DNA of 46,357 bases from Candidatus Krumholzibacteriia bacterium (GTDB lineage: Bacteria > Krumholzibacteriota > Krumholzibacteriia > LZORAL124-64-63). The notes under the pieces were generated by a model. That model was not told where the DNA came from and did no database searches. It saw only the letters and a program-made list of their open reading frames with translations. The position numbers were made by a program, and so were the translations under genes. Location of the stretch: NCBI GenBank assembly GCA_030592845.1, contig JAUVII010000007.1, forward strand, positions 1 to 46,357, read 5' to 3'. Below are positions 9,815 through 18,889 of the stretch, in pieces. Numbering within the stretch: the stretch's first letter is position 1; each line of letters begins with the position of its first letter.

Positions 9815-9953
9815 GCAGCCGACCGCCGGAGGCACCTAATTCCCTTGGCGAAATCGAATGCCGGGTATAGATTTGACTTGACCGACAACCGGGCGGATGC
9901 CACGCCCTGTTTCATCTGCACTCTGTTATGGCCGTTGCCCTGGAGTCATTTCC

Positions 9954-11102
9954 GTGAGCGATTCTTCAAGTTTGAAAACCACTCCCCTGACAGGTTGGCA
10001 CAGCGCGCAAGGTGCCAGGATGGTCCCTTATGCGGGATTTGAAATGCCCGTGCAATACGAAGGGGTTCTGGCCGAGCACGCCTGTGTACGGGAGAAGGTC
10101 GGGCTGTTCGATATCACCCATATGGGGGAACTCTTCGTCGGTGGTCCGCAAGCCGAAGCCTGGATCGACAGCCTGGTGACAAACCGGGTCTCGGGCGCAT
10201 CCATCGGTAAAATTGTCTACACGGCCATGTGCCGGCCGGATGGCGGAGTGCTGGACGACATGTTGGTCTACCGGCTGGGCGAAGCCGAATGGATGATCGT
10301 CTGCAACGCAGCCAACCACGCCAAAATCGGCGCTTGGCTTAAGCGGCACCTTCCCGCCGAAGGCGTGGACCTGGAAGACCGCAGCGACCAGGTGGCACTG
10401 ATCGCCGTCCAGGGTCCCGACAGCCGTGAACTCCTGTGCCGCCTCGAAGCGCTGGCCGGCAGGGCCGCCGATGTGGATGCCCTGAAATTTTACACTTCGT
10501 TTACCCATGCCGGACCCCGGGGACAATGGATCGTTTCCCGCACCGGGTATACCGGCGAGCACGGCTACGAATTGTATCTACCCAATGGCGACGCCCTTGC
10601 GGTCTGGGAAGAGCTGCTGACCCGCGGCGCGGATCTGGGCGCGGCACCCATCGGGTTGGCCGCCCGGGATACCTTGCGTTTCGAGGTATGCTACTGCCTG
10701 TATGGCCATGAGCTCGAAGAAGATATCACTCCTCTGGAGGCGGGTATCGGTTGGGCCGTAAAACTGAAGAAAAACGATTTTACCGGGCGCGAAGCCCTGG
10801 TCACGCAAAAAGGCGAAGGTGTTCCCCGCCGGATCATCTGTCTGGAAATCACCGGCCGGGGGATAGCCCGACAGGGCAGCCGGGTCCTGTGTGACGGCCA
10901 GGATGTCGGCGTGGTGACCAGCGGGACCTTCAGCCCGACTCTCAAGAAACCACTGGCCATGGCCCTGGTGGATGCCTCGGTATCCGATGGGGAAATGGCG
11001 GTGGATGTCCGCGGCCGTTCCCTGGATTGCCGCATCGTTTCGTTCCCGTTTTTGTCGGCTCGGACCAAGGGTGATCCGCGGGCCGAACGGACTCTGTCCT
11101 AA
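9954..11102 (+). CDS. gcvT: glycine cleavage system T protein (aminomethyltransferase)
   Basis: Takes the aminomethyl group from lipoyl-GcvH, releases ammonia and gives methylene-tetrahydrofolate. The 382-residue protein has the family N-terminus TPLTGWHSAQGARMVPYAGF and EMPVQY, the DITHMGE segment, and the folate-binding region RTGYTGEHGYEL with DTLRFE and GYGH-like YGHELEEDITPLEAG. GTG at 9954 is preferred over upstream codons because GGAG lies at 9942-9945 and the family N-terminus follows directly. It is first in gcvT-gcvH-gcvPA-gcvPB-lipM. The 139-base gap before it has no clear glycine riboswitch; a TTGG and TATAGA pair near 9845-9871 is only a weak promoter candidate. Confidence 0.95.
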   Translation: MSDSSSLKTTPLTGWHSAQGARMVPYAGFEMPVQYEGVLAEHACVREKVGLFDITHMGELFVGGPQAEAWIDSLVTNRVSGASIGKIVYTAMCRPDGGVLDDMLVYRLGEAEWMIVCNAANHAKIGAWLKRHLPAEGVDLEDRSDQVALIAVQGPDSRELLCRLEALAGRAADVDALKFYTSFTHAGPRGQWIVSRTGYTGEHGYELYLPNGDALAVWEELLTRGADLGAAPIGLAARDTLRFEVCYCLYGHELEEDITPLEAGIGWAVKLKKNDFTGREALVTQKGEGVPRRIICLEITGRGIARQGSRVLCDGQDVGVVTSGTFSPTLKKPLAMALVDASVSDGEMAVDVRGRSLDCRIVSFPFLSARTKGDPRAERTLS

Positions 11103-11133
11103 GGGGCAGCCAACCTGGCAGGAGGCTCAAGAC

Positions 11134-11511
11134 ATGGTACCTGACGACCGGAAATACACCCAGGAACACGAGTGGGTCCTGATCGAAGACGACGTCGCCA
11201 CCATCGGCGTTACCGATTTCGCGGCGGGAGAACTGGGCGATATCGTTTTTGTCGAACTGCCGGAAATCGGCAGCGAGTTCAGCCAGGGCGACACCGTCGG
11301 CACCATCGAATCGGTCAAGGCCGTTGCCGATCTTTATTTGCCTGTGTCGGGGGAGATCGTGGCCATCAACGAGGCCGTCGTCGACAGCCCCGAACTGGTG
11401 AACAGCGATCCGATGGAAGATGGCTGGCTGCTGAAGGTCAAGCTGAGCGATGCCGCCGAGGTGGATCAACTAATGGATGCCGCCGCCTACGGTCAACTTC
11501 TGGGAGGCTGA
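11134..11511 (+). CDS. gcvH: glycine cleavage system H protein
   Basis: Small lipoyl carrier that shuttles the aminomethyl intermediate between P, T and L proteins. The 125-residue product shows YTQEHEWV at the N-terminus and the lipoylation site GTIESVKAVADLYLP, with K62 as the expected lipoyl lysine, then the NEAVVDSPELVN turn. The ATG at 11134 follows GGAGG; the frame is open upstream into gcvT, but that part does not resemble GcvH. It lies 31 bases after gcvT and 7 before gcvPA. Confidence 0.97.
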   Translation: MVPDDRKYTQEHEWVLIEDDVATIGVTDFAAGELGDIVFVELPEIGSEFSQGDTVGTIESVKAVADLYLPVSGEIVAINEAVVDSPELVNSDPMEDGWLLKVKLSDAAEVDQLMDAAAYGQLLGG

Positions 11512-11518
11512 ACGGAAC

Positions 11519-12895
11519 ATGCCTTACGTTCCGCATTCACCGGATGACATCCGGACCATGCTCGAGGTCATCGGCAAGCAGGATATTGCTGACCTGTTTT
11601 CCCACCTGCCCGCAGGGGTGAGGCTGGACCGTCCGTTGGACCTGGAGGCGGGTTTGACCGAGGAAGAGGTGCGGCGGTATTTCAACAAGGCCGCCGCGGC
11701 CAACCACGGGCAGGGTGAACTGGTGTCCTTCATGGGTGGGGGCGTTTACGATTCGATCATTCCCGCCGCCATCGACGCCATCAGTTCGCGCAGCGAGTTT
11801 CTCACCGCCTATACGCCCTACCAGCCGGAAGTTTCCCAGGGAACCCTGCAGGTGATCTACGAGTGGCAGTCCTTCATCTGCCGCCTGACCGGGCTCGATG
11901 TCGCCAACGCCAGCATGTACGACGCCGCGACCGCGCTGAGTGAAGCCCTGTCCGTCGCCTTGGCGGCCAAAAGGAAAAAGACGGTCGTTCTGCCGGTGAC
12001 CCTGAATCCCCGCTACCGGCGTGTGGTGAAAACCATGCTGGCCGGTGAGGGCATTACCGTCCTCGACGCTCCGGCCGGTCCCGAGGGAACCACCGACCCG
12101 GTCGCCCTGGCCGAACTGATGACGGACGATGTGGCGGCCTGCGTCCTCCCCAATCCCAATTACCTGGGGCTGGTCGAACCTGTCGACGAGCTGTCCAGCG
12201 TGATTCGCAACGCCGGCGCCATCGTGGTGGCCGCCGTCAATCCGGTGGCTCTTTCCCTGCTCAGGACCCCTGCCGAATTCGGTGCCGAGCTGGCTGTCGG
12301 TGAAGCCCAGCCCTTTGGCATTCCTTCTTCGTGGGGTGGTCCCCTGCTGGGCTTCCTGGCTTGTGCCGACAAACACAAACGGCGCATACCCGGCCGAATC
12401 GTCGGACGCACCACCGACACCCGCGGTCAGGAAGGTTACGTGCTGACTCTCCAGACCCGTGAACAGCATATCCGCCGGGAAAAGGCCACCAGCAACATCT
12501 GCAGCAACCAGGGATTGAATGCCCTGCGGGCGACGGTTTACCTGGCCATGCTGGGGGCCGGTGGGTTGTCGGAACTGGGGGAGGCCAACCTGACCCGGAT
12601 CACTGCCCTGCGAAAGGCCGTCGGTTCCGTCGAAGGCGTCAGCCTGCCGTTTCCCGGACCGGTTTTCAACGAAACGGTCATTCGTCTGACCCGGCCCGCG
12701 GTCGCTTTTAGCGACTTTGCCAGAAAGCGGGGCGTGCTGGCGGGGATTCCCCTGGAAGGCGTGGCGGGTTGCGGTGCCGGTGATCTGCTGGTCAGCGTCA
12801 CCGAAAAACGCACAGCCGCTGAAATCGATAATTTAGGCAGCTTGCTGGAAGAGTTCCTTTCCGGCCGACCGGAAGGCGCGGAGGTGTCGTCATGA
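11519..12895 (+). CDS. gcvPA: glycine dehydrogenase (decarboxylating) subunit 1
   Basis: N-terminal half of the split P protein, which with GcvPB decarboxylates glycine and passes the aminomethyl group to GcvH. The 458 residues include YVPHSPDDIRTMLEVIG, the GGGVYDSIIPAAI stretch, TPYQPEVSQGTLQ, YDAATALSEA and TREQHIRREKATSNICSNQ, all standard for GcvPA. The ATG at 11519 is used because GGGAGG at the end of gcvH gives suitable spacing; the frame opens slightly earlier inside gcvH. The stop overlaps the gcvPB start (ATGA), suggesting coupled translation of the two subunits. Confidence 0.96.
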   Translation: MPYVPHSPDDIRTMLEVIGKQDIADLFSHLPAGVRLDRPLDLEAGLTEEEVRRYFNKAAAANHGQGELVSFMGGGVYDSIIPAAIDAISSRSEFLTAYTPYQPEVSQGTLQVIYEWQSFICRLTGLDVANASMYDAATALSEALSVALAAKRKKTVVLPVTLNPRYRRVVKTMLAGEGITVLDAPAGPEGTTDPVALAELMTDDVAACVLPNPNYLGLVEPVDELSSVIRNAGAIVVAAVNPVALSLLRTPAEFGAELAVGEAQPFGIPSSWGGPLLGFLACADKHKRRIPGRIVGRTTDTRGQEGYVLTLQTREQHIRREKATSNICSNQGLNALRATVYLAMLGAGGLSELGEANLTRITALRKAVGSVEGVSLPFPGPVFNETVIRLTRPAVAFSDFARKRGVLAGIPLEGVAGCGAGDLLVSVTEKRTAAEIDNLGSLLEEFLSGRPEGAEVSS

Positions 12896-14433
12896 GCCAG
12901 GATATCAACAGCGCCGACAACAAGGGAAACGGCCAGTTGGCACCCGGCCGTTGGAACGCCAGTTTGCCGGATTCCCTGTTCAACAAGGGCGCCGCCGGCC
13001 GCCGTGGCCTGACTTTTCCCCGGTGGGACGGGGACCCTCTCGATGATGAATTGAAGGAGGCTCTTCCGGTGGAAATGCGCCGGTCGCGGGCTGCTGATTT
13101 CCCTTCCCTGAGCGAACCCGAGGTCATGCGGCATTTCACCGCCCTTTCCAATCTCAACCACCATATCGAACGCGGCATGTACCCCCTGGGCAGTTGCACC
13201 ATGAAATACAATCCGCGGGTCAATGAACAGGTTGTCGGCCTGCCCGGGCTGGCGGATCTGCACCCCGAGCAGGGTGCGGAGGATATCCAGGGACTGCTCG
13301 GCGCCCTCAAACATCTCGAGGACGCCCTGGGCGAGATCACCGGTTTTCCCGCCTGCAGCCTTCTGCCGGCCGCCGGCGCCCACGGAGAATATCTGGGAAT
13401 GCTGGTTATCCGGGCCCTGCATATGGCCAACGGCGAGGCCGACCGGGACGAGATCCTCATTCCTGATTCGGCCCACGGCACCAACCCCGCCTCGGTCGTG
13501 ATCGCCGGCATGAAGCCCCGCACCATCGGGTCCCGTCCGGACGGCCGCATCGACCTGGACGCGCTTCGCGAAACCGTTTCCGCCCGGACGGCCGGGATCA
13601 TGATCACCAACCCCAATACCCTGGGTCTGTTCGAAAACGACATCCAGGAAATTTCCGCCATCATTCACGAAGCCGGCGGCCGCCTCTACATGGACGGCGC
13701 CAACATGAATGCCATCATGGGCAAGGCCCGGCCCGGCGACATGGGTTTCGACGTGGTGCACCTGAACCTTCACAAGACCTTCAGCACGCCCCACGGCGGC
13801 GGCGGACCCGGTGCCGGTCCCATTTGCGTGACCGAAGAGCTGGCGGCCTTCCTGCCGGGACCCCGGATCACGGTTACCGCCGACGGTACCTATCTGTTAA
13901 AGGGAGAACCGGGTCCCGACGATCAGGCCATCCACTCCTACTTCGGCAACGTCGGCGTCTGTCTCCGCGCCCTGGCCTATATCCTGCGCAATGGGGGCGA
14001 TGGCCTGACCCGGGCCAGCGAATGCGCCGTTTTGAACGCACAATACCTTTTGGCCAGGCTGAAGGATATTTTGCCGGTGGAAAATTCCGAGGGCTGCATG
14101 CACGAATTCGTGGCCAGCGGAACCATGTGGAAGGAAAAGTTCGGCGTTCGCACCCTTGACGTCGCCAAACGCATGCTCGATTACGGTATTCACGCGCCGA
14201 CCATCTATTTTCCCCTTATCGTCGAGGAAGCCATGATGGTCGAGCCCACCGAGACCGAGTCCAGGGAAAGTCTCGACCTGTTTGTGGATATCATGAAGGC
14301 GATCCACCGGGAAGCCGCCGAAGATCCGTCGCTCCTGACGGGGGCGCCCCATTCCACCCCGGTCGGGAGAATGGACGAAGCCCGGGCCGCCCGCCAGCCG
14401 GATCTGAGCTGGCTGGGTCCCTGCAACTGTTGA
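12892..14433 (+). CDS. gcvPB: glycine dehydrogenase (decarboxylating) subunit 2
   Basis: PLP-bearing half of the split P protein. The 513-residue sequence has GMYPLGSCTMKYNP, GAHGEYLGML, DSAHGTNPASV, and the PLP lysine K295 in LNLHKTFSTPHGGGG. The C-terminus has MLDYGIHAPTIYFPLIV and EPTETESRESLD as expected. It overlaps gcvPA by four bases and is overlapped by the next gene at TTGA. All P, T and H components are present in one run; the shared L protein (lipoamide dehydrogenase) is not in the window. Confidence 0.97.
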   Translation: MSQDINSADNKGNGQLAPGRWNASLPDSLFNKGAAGRRGLTFPRWDGDPLDDELKEALPVEMRRSRAADFPSLSEPEVMRHFTALSNLNHHIERGMYPLGSCTMKYNPRVNEQVVGLPGLADLHPEQGAEDIQGLLGALKHLEDALGEITGFPACSLLPAAGAHGEYLGMLVIRALHMANGEADRDEILIPDSAHGTNPASVVIAGMKPRTIGSRPDGRIDLDALRETVSARTAGIMITNPNTLGLFENDIQEISAIIHEAGGRLYMDGANMNAIMGKARPGDMGFDVVHLNLHKTFSTPHGGGGPGAGPICVTEELAAFLPGPRITVTADGTYLLKGEPGPDDQAIHSYFGNVGVCLRALAYILRNGGDGLTRASECAVLNAQYLLARLKDILPVENSEGCMHEFVASGTMWKEKFGVRTLDVAKRMLDYGIHAPTIYFPLIVEEAMMVEPTETESRESLDLFVDIMKAIHREAAEDPSLLTGAPHSTPVGRMDEARAARQPDLSWLGPCNC

Positions 14434-15164
14434 GCGGTCCGGTGACCCGCCTGCGCGTCATCCAGGACGGTCCCGCGACCGGGGCCGTGAACATGGACCG
14501 GGATGCCTCCCTTCTGGCGGAGCACAAGCCGGGTGATGACCCCGTTCTCCGCCTTTATCGCTGGGAGCCCGCGGCGGTCACCGTCGGCTATAACCAGGAT
14601 TTTTCCGATTTCGATGAAACCGCCATCCGGGCCGCCGGGTACGATCTTGTCCGGCGTCCCACAGGCGGCCGGGCCATTCTGCATGCGGACGAATTGACCT
14701 ACGCGGTGATCGGTTCCTCGCCGGGGCCGGTATTCGGGGCCACGCTTCACGAAACCTACATGAAGATCAACGGGGCTCTTCTGGCCTTTCTTGCCGACCT
14801 GGGGATCACCGCGGACATCTCGACCGGGGAATCGCGGGATGAAGCCCGCGGCCTGGTGTGTTTCCGCAGCGCGGGCCGTCATGAGATCAGTGTGGACGGC
14901 CGAAAAATAATCGGGTCCGCCCAGCGCCGCACCAGTGGGAAATTTCTGCAGCACGGGTCCATTCTGGCGGGCCCACGTCATCTGGAACTGCCCACCTTTC
15001 TGGGGCAGGGCAGAGGTGGGGAAGCAAATGAACTGGCGGCGGCGACCACGGACCTGGGACAACTTCTGGGCGCCGCGCAGACCAGTGCCGATCTGGATGT
15101 TCTCGCGGCGCGCCTGGCCGGGGCTTTTTCCCGGGTTTTTGAACTGGAAATCCTGACCACTTGA
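14430..15164 (+). CDS. LipM/LplA-family octanoyl- or lipoyl-protein transferase
   Basis: Enzyme of the biotin/lipoate A/B ligase family, expected to attach octanoyl or lipoyl groups to lipoyl domains such as GcvH. The 244 residues contain RRPTGGRAILHADELTYAV, a GRKIIGSAQRR motif with the acyl-binding lysine, and LQHGSIL. A cysteine at residue 144 (GLVCFRSAG) sits where octanoyltransferase LipM carries its acyl-cysteine, which favours LipM over the ATP-dependent ligase LplA. The TTG at 14430 overlaps the gcvPB stop; GTG at 14442 or ATG at 14493 are alternatives, the latter trimming part of the fold. Its position after gcv genes fits GcvH as a substrate. Confidence 0.85.
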   Translation: MSGPVTRLRVIQDGPATGAVNMDRDASLLAEHKPGDDPVLRLYRWEPAAVTVGYNQDFSDFDETAIRAAGYDLVRRPTGGRAILHADELTYAVIGSSPGPVFGATLHETYMKINGALLAFLADLGITADISTGESRDEARGLVCFRSAGRHEISVDGRKIIGSAQRRTSGKFLQHGSILAGPRHLELPTFLGQGRGGEANELAAATTDLGQLLGAAQTSADLDVLAARLAGAFSRVFELEILTT

Positions 15165-15190
15165 CCGTTCCCGCTTTTGCTCCCTACTAT
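15161..15190 (+). promoter_or_regulatory. sigma70-like promoter for the oligopeptide ABC genes
   Basis: TTGACC (15161-15166), 18-base spacer, TACTAT (15185-15190). The -35 element overlaps the stop codon of the LipM-like gene and the site lies 35 bases before the permease start, so the transporter could be transcribed separately from the gcv genes. Confidence 0.5.
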
Positions 15191-15225
15191 CAACCCCATT
15201 GGTTACCCGATCCTTAAGGGGTGAA

Positions 15226-16206
15226 ATGATTTCCTGGTTGGCTCGCAGGATCGCTGTTTCGGTTCTGCTGGTTTTTATCCTGATCTCAGCTGTGTTTTTC
15301 ATCGTGCGACTGGCTCCGGGCGATCCCCTGGACCAGATCGTCGAAGAAGAATTCGGTGCGGACAGCCGGGATCAAATGCGGCATCGGCTGGGCCTGGATG
15401 AACCCCTTTTCCGCCAATATCTCAAATGGCTGGCCGCCTCGTTGCAGGGTGATTTCGGCACCAGCCTTCGGCAGCAACGTTCGGTGGGGAGCATCATCGG
15501 CGAAGCCCTTCCCGCCACCCTCCTGCTGACAGTTACCGCTTATCTGCTTCATCTGCTGCTGGCCCTGGGCGCGGCCCTGGTATCGGTGGACCGGTCGCGG
15601 CGAACCCTGGATCAGGGGATCCAGGCGGTGGGACTCACCCTGTATTCACTGCCGGCCTTCTGGCTCGGCCTGATGCTGATCATGCTCCTGAGCCGGAAAC
15701 TGGGGTGGTTCCCCTCAGGAGGAATGCACGCTCCCGATGCCCGGTTCATGAGTGGCGGCGCCTGGTTTGCGGATCTTCTGCACCATCTGGCGCTGCCGGT
15801 GATAACCCTCGCACTCGGGTCGTTTATGGGGACGGCGCGTTATCTGCGCACTTCACTGGCCGAAGTGCTGGGCCAGGATTATATCCTTTCGGCCCGGTCA
15901 CGCGGGCTGTCCGAACGGCGTGTCCTTTTCAACCATGCCCTGCGCAACGCTCTCTTGCCGGTGATTACCCTGTTGGGTCTGAGCCTGCCTTTCCTGCTGG
16001 GCGGGGCGGTGGTTGTGGAAGTTGTCTTTGGCTGGCCGGGAATGGGGCGTGTCGCCATCGAGGCGATCTGGGCCCGGGACTACCCGGTGATCATGGGAAC
16101 CACCCTGGTCTCCGCGCTAACCGTCGTCGCGGGTTCCCTGCTTGCCGATATCCTCTATCGAAGGGTCGACCCCCGGGTTCGTTTCTCATCGAGGGAGGGA
16201 TTGTGA
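15226..16206 (+). CDS. oligopeptide/dipeptide-type ABC transporter permease (DppB/OppB family)
   Basis: Inner-membrane subunit of a peptide-type importer. The 326-residue protein has an N-terminal segment ending VRLAPGDPLD, six predicted membrane spans, and the cytoplasmic EAA loop ARSRGLSERRVLFNHALRN that couples to the ATPase. YSLPAFWLGL and FGWPGMGRVA are typical of the DppB group. The ATG at 15226 follows AAGGGG; the frame opens at a TTG at 15199 without a site. The stop overlaps the GTG of the second permease. Substrate cannot be told from the permease alone (peptides, nickel or other small ligands). Confidence 0.93.
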   Translation: MISWLARRIAVSVLLVFILISAVFFIVRLAPGDPLDQIVEEEFGADSRDQMRHRLGLDEPLFRQYLKWLAASLQGDFGTSLRQQRSVGSIIGEALPATLLLTVTAYLLHLLLALGAALVSVDRSRRTLDQGIQAVGLTLYSLPAFWLGLMLIMLLSRKLGWFPSGGMHAPDARFMSGGAWFADLLHHLALPVITLALGSFMGTARYLRTSLAEVLGQDYILSARSRGLSERRVLFNHALRNALLPVITLLGLSLPFLLGGAVVVEVVFGWPGMGRVAIEAIWARDYPVIMGTTLVSALTVVAGSLLADILYRRVDPRVRFSSREGL

Positions 16207-17081
16207 ACCAGTCCCGCCCAACCGATCCATACGGCCAGGCCTCGCCGGGGCGCTGGTGGACCGATTCCCGGCTGCGTCCGGGCCTGGTCATTACCCTTGG
16301 CCTGGGACTGGTGGCCTTGCTTGCGCCTCTCATCGCACCTGGTGATCCCGCCGCCCTGGGGGCGGCCGCGGACCGGTTGTTGGCGCCATCTTTCCAGCAT
16401 CTTCTGGGCACGGATCTGTTGGGCCGCGATGTCCTGACCAGGCTTGTTCACGGTAGCCGGGTTTCGCTGCTGGTCGGCTGGGTCAGCGTTCTGGTCGCCG
16501 TCCTGCTGGGGACGGGAGTGGGGCTGGCCGCGGGAATGGGGCCCCGCTGGTTGGACCGGCTTCTGATGAACACCACCGATGCCTTCATGGCTTTTCCCCG
16601 CATTTTCCTTGTGCTGCTGCTGGTGTCGTTGACAACGCCTTCCCTGTTGCTGGTCATGACGGTATTGGGCCTGACCGGCTGGATGAGTGTTGCCCGCCTG
16701 GTGCGGGCCGAGGCTCTCAGCCTCCGGGAACGGGATTTCGTGGCGGTGGCCCACGGACTGGGTCTGAGCGCCCGTAAGGTGGCTTTTTACCATGTCCTTC
16801 CGAACCTTTTGCCCACCGTCATCGTGGCGGCGACCCTGCGCGTGGGCGGCGCCATCCTGGCCGAATCCTTCCTCAGTTTTTTGGGCCTCGGTGCCCAGGA
16901 ACCGGTGGTCAGTTGGGGTGGAATGATTCAGCAGGGTCGCGATTTCCTTCTGGAAGGATGGTGGCTGACCACATTTCCCGGTGTGGCCATCGCCCTGACT
17001 GTTCTGGGTTACAATCTGCTGGGGGAGGGCTTGCGGGCCAAGTTGGATCCGAGGAACCGCGGGGAGGGCCGGGATGGGTGA
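16203..17081 (+). CDS. oligopeptide/dipeptide-type ABC transporter permease (DppC/OppC family)
   Basis: Second membrane subunit of the importer, 292 residues. It shows LLGTDLLGRDVLTRL and GSRVSLLVGW, the EAA loop AHGLGLSARKVAFYHVL, and AESFLSFLGLGAQEPVVSWG, all diagnostic of DppC/OppC. The GTG at 16203 overlaps the preceding stop (16204-16206) and has a GGGAGG site; the frame is open far upstream inside the first permease gene, but that stretch is a shadow. It overlaps the ATPase gene by eight bases. Confidence 0.93.
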   Translation: MNQSRPTDPYGQASPGRWWTDSRLRPGLVITLGLGLVALLAPLIAPGDPAALGAAADRLLAPSFQHLLGTDLLGRDVLTRLVHGSRVSLLVGWVSVLVAVLLGTGVGLAAGMGPRWLDRLLMNTTDAFMAFPRIFLVLLLVSLTTPSLLLVMTVLGLTGWMSVARLVRAEALSLRERDFVAVAHGLGLSARKVAFYHVLPNLLPTVIVAATLRVGGAILAESFLSFLGLGAQEPVVSWGGMIQQGRDFLLEGWWLTTFPGVAIALTVLGYNLLGEGLRAKLDPRNRGEGRDG

Positions 17082-18831
17082 TCTCCTGCGCGTGGAAAAC
17101 CTGCGGGTGTCGTTTCCGGGCCCTGAGCCCGAAGGCGCCCTGGAAATCCTGTCCGGGGTAAACCTGGTGATCCAGCCGGGAGAGTCCGTCGCCCTGGTGG
17201 GGCCGTCGGGCTGCGGGAAAAGCCTGCTGGCCAGGGCGTTGCTGGGGTTGCTGCCCGACGGGGCGATCAGTTCAGGGGACGTTTTCTGGAGGGGCGAGAG
17301 GCTGGATGATCGCCATGGCAAACCCTGGTCGAAGGTCCGGGGCAGTGGCATGGCCCTGGTACTCCAGGAGCCGCAAACCGGTCTCAATCCCGTAATGACC
17401 GTGGGGGATCAGATCGCGGAAACCGTGCGTACACATTTTGGGGTCTCCAGCCGGGAAGCCCGTATGAGGGCAGTATCGTTGCTGACCGAAATGATGGTCC
17501 CGGATCCGGAAACCAGGGCCGGCTTCTACCCTCATCAGCTGAGCGGAGGCATGAGGCAGCGGGTCCTGCTGGCGGCGGCCATGGCCTGTGACCCTGCCCT
17601 GCTGATTGCCGATGAGCCCACCACGGCGCTTGATGTCACCATCCAAAAGGAAATCCTGGGTCTGATCAGCCGGGTCCGCGGCGACCGGAGCATGGCGCTG
17701 CTGTTCATTTCCCATGATGAGGACCTGGTGCCCCTGGTTGCGGCCCGGCAGGCCAGGATGTCCGGCGGTAGAATTACCATGATCAACAGCGCGGAGGGTC
17801 CGGGCAGGTCATCCGCAGAGGGAAAAGTTCCGGATACGGAAAAGGAACCGGGAATTCCCGCGGCTGCCGGGGTTGACTGTCCGGTTCTGAAGGCCAGGGA
17901 CCTGGTGGCCGGCTATTCCATGCTCACCACCGGGCTGGACGACCCGTCAGGAAACGCAAAGCGTCGAATCCAGGCTCCCGTCGCAGGAGTGGATATTGAT
18001 CTGTTTGCCGGACGGGCCCTGGGACTGGCTGGGGAAACAGGTTGTGGGAAAACAACCCTAGCCCGCGCATTGTCCCGCCACCTGGCGCCCGCGGCCGGCA
18101 CCCTTGAGTTGGAGGATGAGGATTTCCGGGCGGTGACCGGACACAGGTTGCGGCTGCTTCGCCGGCGGGTCCAATTACTTTTCCAGGATCCGGCCGGATC
18201 TCTCAATCCACGTCAGATCATAGGGCACGCCTTGGTCGAGGCATCCGATAACAAGGATCCCGCCCGGGCCGTGGAACTCCTGGAAGAGGTGGGGTTGTCC
18301 GCGGACATGTTCCGGCGTTTCCCGCACGAACTTTCCGGGGGCCAGCGCCAGCGGGTGGCCCTGGCCCGAAGCCTGTCGGCAGACCCGAAGGTCCTTATTG
18401 CGGACGAACCGACCAGTGCCCTGGACAATCAATCGCGGGACAGGGTTCTCTCCCTGCTGAGGCGGACCATGGAGCGCCGTGGTTTGGCTTTGTTGGTCAT
18501 CTCCCATGATTTCCGGGTTCTGGAAGCGATTTGTGGGCGGATCTCCGTCATGTACGGGGGGCTGATCGTGGAATCATTTCCTGTCAATAAAGGGACTTCA
18601 TTTCGGCATCCCTACACCCTGGAAATGATGGCCGCCTCGCCCGCGGCCCTGAAGAGTAATCCCCGATTGTTGTCGGAAGCGGGTAACCGTGCCGCGGAAC
18701 ATAACCCGCCCTCCGATCATGGTTGTCCCCGGGCGGGCAGGTGCCTGTTACAGAAATCACATTGCGCCATGGAGTTGCCTCCTCTGCTGGAGGTAACTGA
18801 AGGCCATTATCTGCGTTGTCCCGAAGCGTGA
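17074..18831 (+). CDS. fused double ATPase of the oligopeptide-type ABC transporter (DppD-DppF fusion)
   Basis: One 585-residue chain carries both ATPase domains that are usually two proteins. Domain 1 (about 4-240): GPSGCGKS, LSGGMRQRV, LLIADEPTTALD. Domain 2 (about 270-510): GETGCGKTT near 319, LSGGQRQRV, VLIADEPTSALD. The C-terminal tail has the cysteine-bearing oligopeptide-ATPase motif (CPRAGRCLLQKSHC, then RCPEA). The linker around residues 235-265 is low in hydrophobics. It overlaps oppC-like DNA by eight bases and ends the transporter operon. No substrate-binding protein gene lies beside it, which is unusual for an importer. Confidence 0.93.
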   Translation: MGDLLRVENLRVSFPGPEPEGALEILSGVNLVIQPGESVALVGPSGCGKSLLARALLGLLPDGAISSGDVFWRGERLDDRHGKPWSKVRGSGMALVLQEPQTGLNPVMTVGDQIAETVRTHFGVSSREARMRAVSLLTEMMVPDPETRAGFYPHQLSGGMRQRVLLAAAMACDPALLIADEPTTALDVTIQKEILGLISRVRGDRSMALLFISHDEDLVPLVAARQARMSGGRITMINSAEGPGRSSAEGKVPDTEKEPGIPAAAGVDCPVLKARDLVAGYSMLTTGLDDPSGNAKRRIQAPVAGVDIDLFAGRALGLAGETGCGKTTLARALSRHLAPAAGTLELEDEDFRAVTGHRLRLLRRRVQLLFQDPAGSLNPRQIIGHALVEASDNKDPARAVELLEEVGLSADMFRRFPHELSGGQRQRVALARSLSADPKVLIADEPTSALDNQSRDRVLSLLRRTMERRGLALLVISHDFRVLEAICGRISVMYGGLIVESFPVNKGTSFRHPYTLEMMAASPAALKSNPRLLSEAGNRAAEHNPPSDHGCPRAGRCLLQKSHCAMELPPLLEVTEGHYLRCPEA

Positions 18832-18853
18832 AAAGGGGAGGCCTCACATTTTA

Positions 18854-18882
18854 TTGACACGTAATAGGCCAATCTCTATATT
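18854..18882 (+). promoter_or_regulatory. consensus sigma70 promoter for the TonB-dependent receptor locus
   Basis: TTGACA at 18854-18859, a 17-base spacer, and TATATT at 18877-18882: six of six and five of six matches at ideal spacing. The sequence is locally A/T-rich compared with its surroundings. Transcription should begin near 18889, giving a leader of about 195 bases before the receptor ATG at 19084. Confidence 0.85.
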
Positions 18883-18889
18883 CAAACAC

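Noticed and set aside
9815-9953. Possible glycine riboswitch before gcvT
   Set aside because: No paired aptamer with the expected GGAGAG-type conserved core is visible in the 139-base gap.
16155-17387. A 410-residue open frame on the - strand across the permease and ATPase genes
   Set aside because: Spans three overlapping genes that are all strongly supported; the translation is low-complexity Q, H, P and G.
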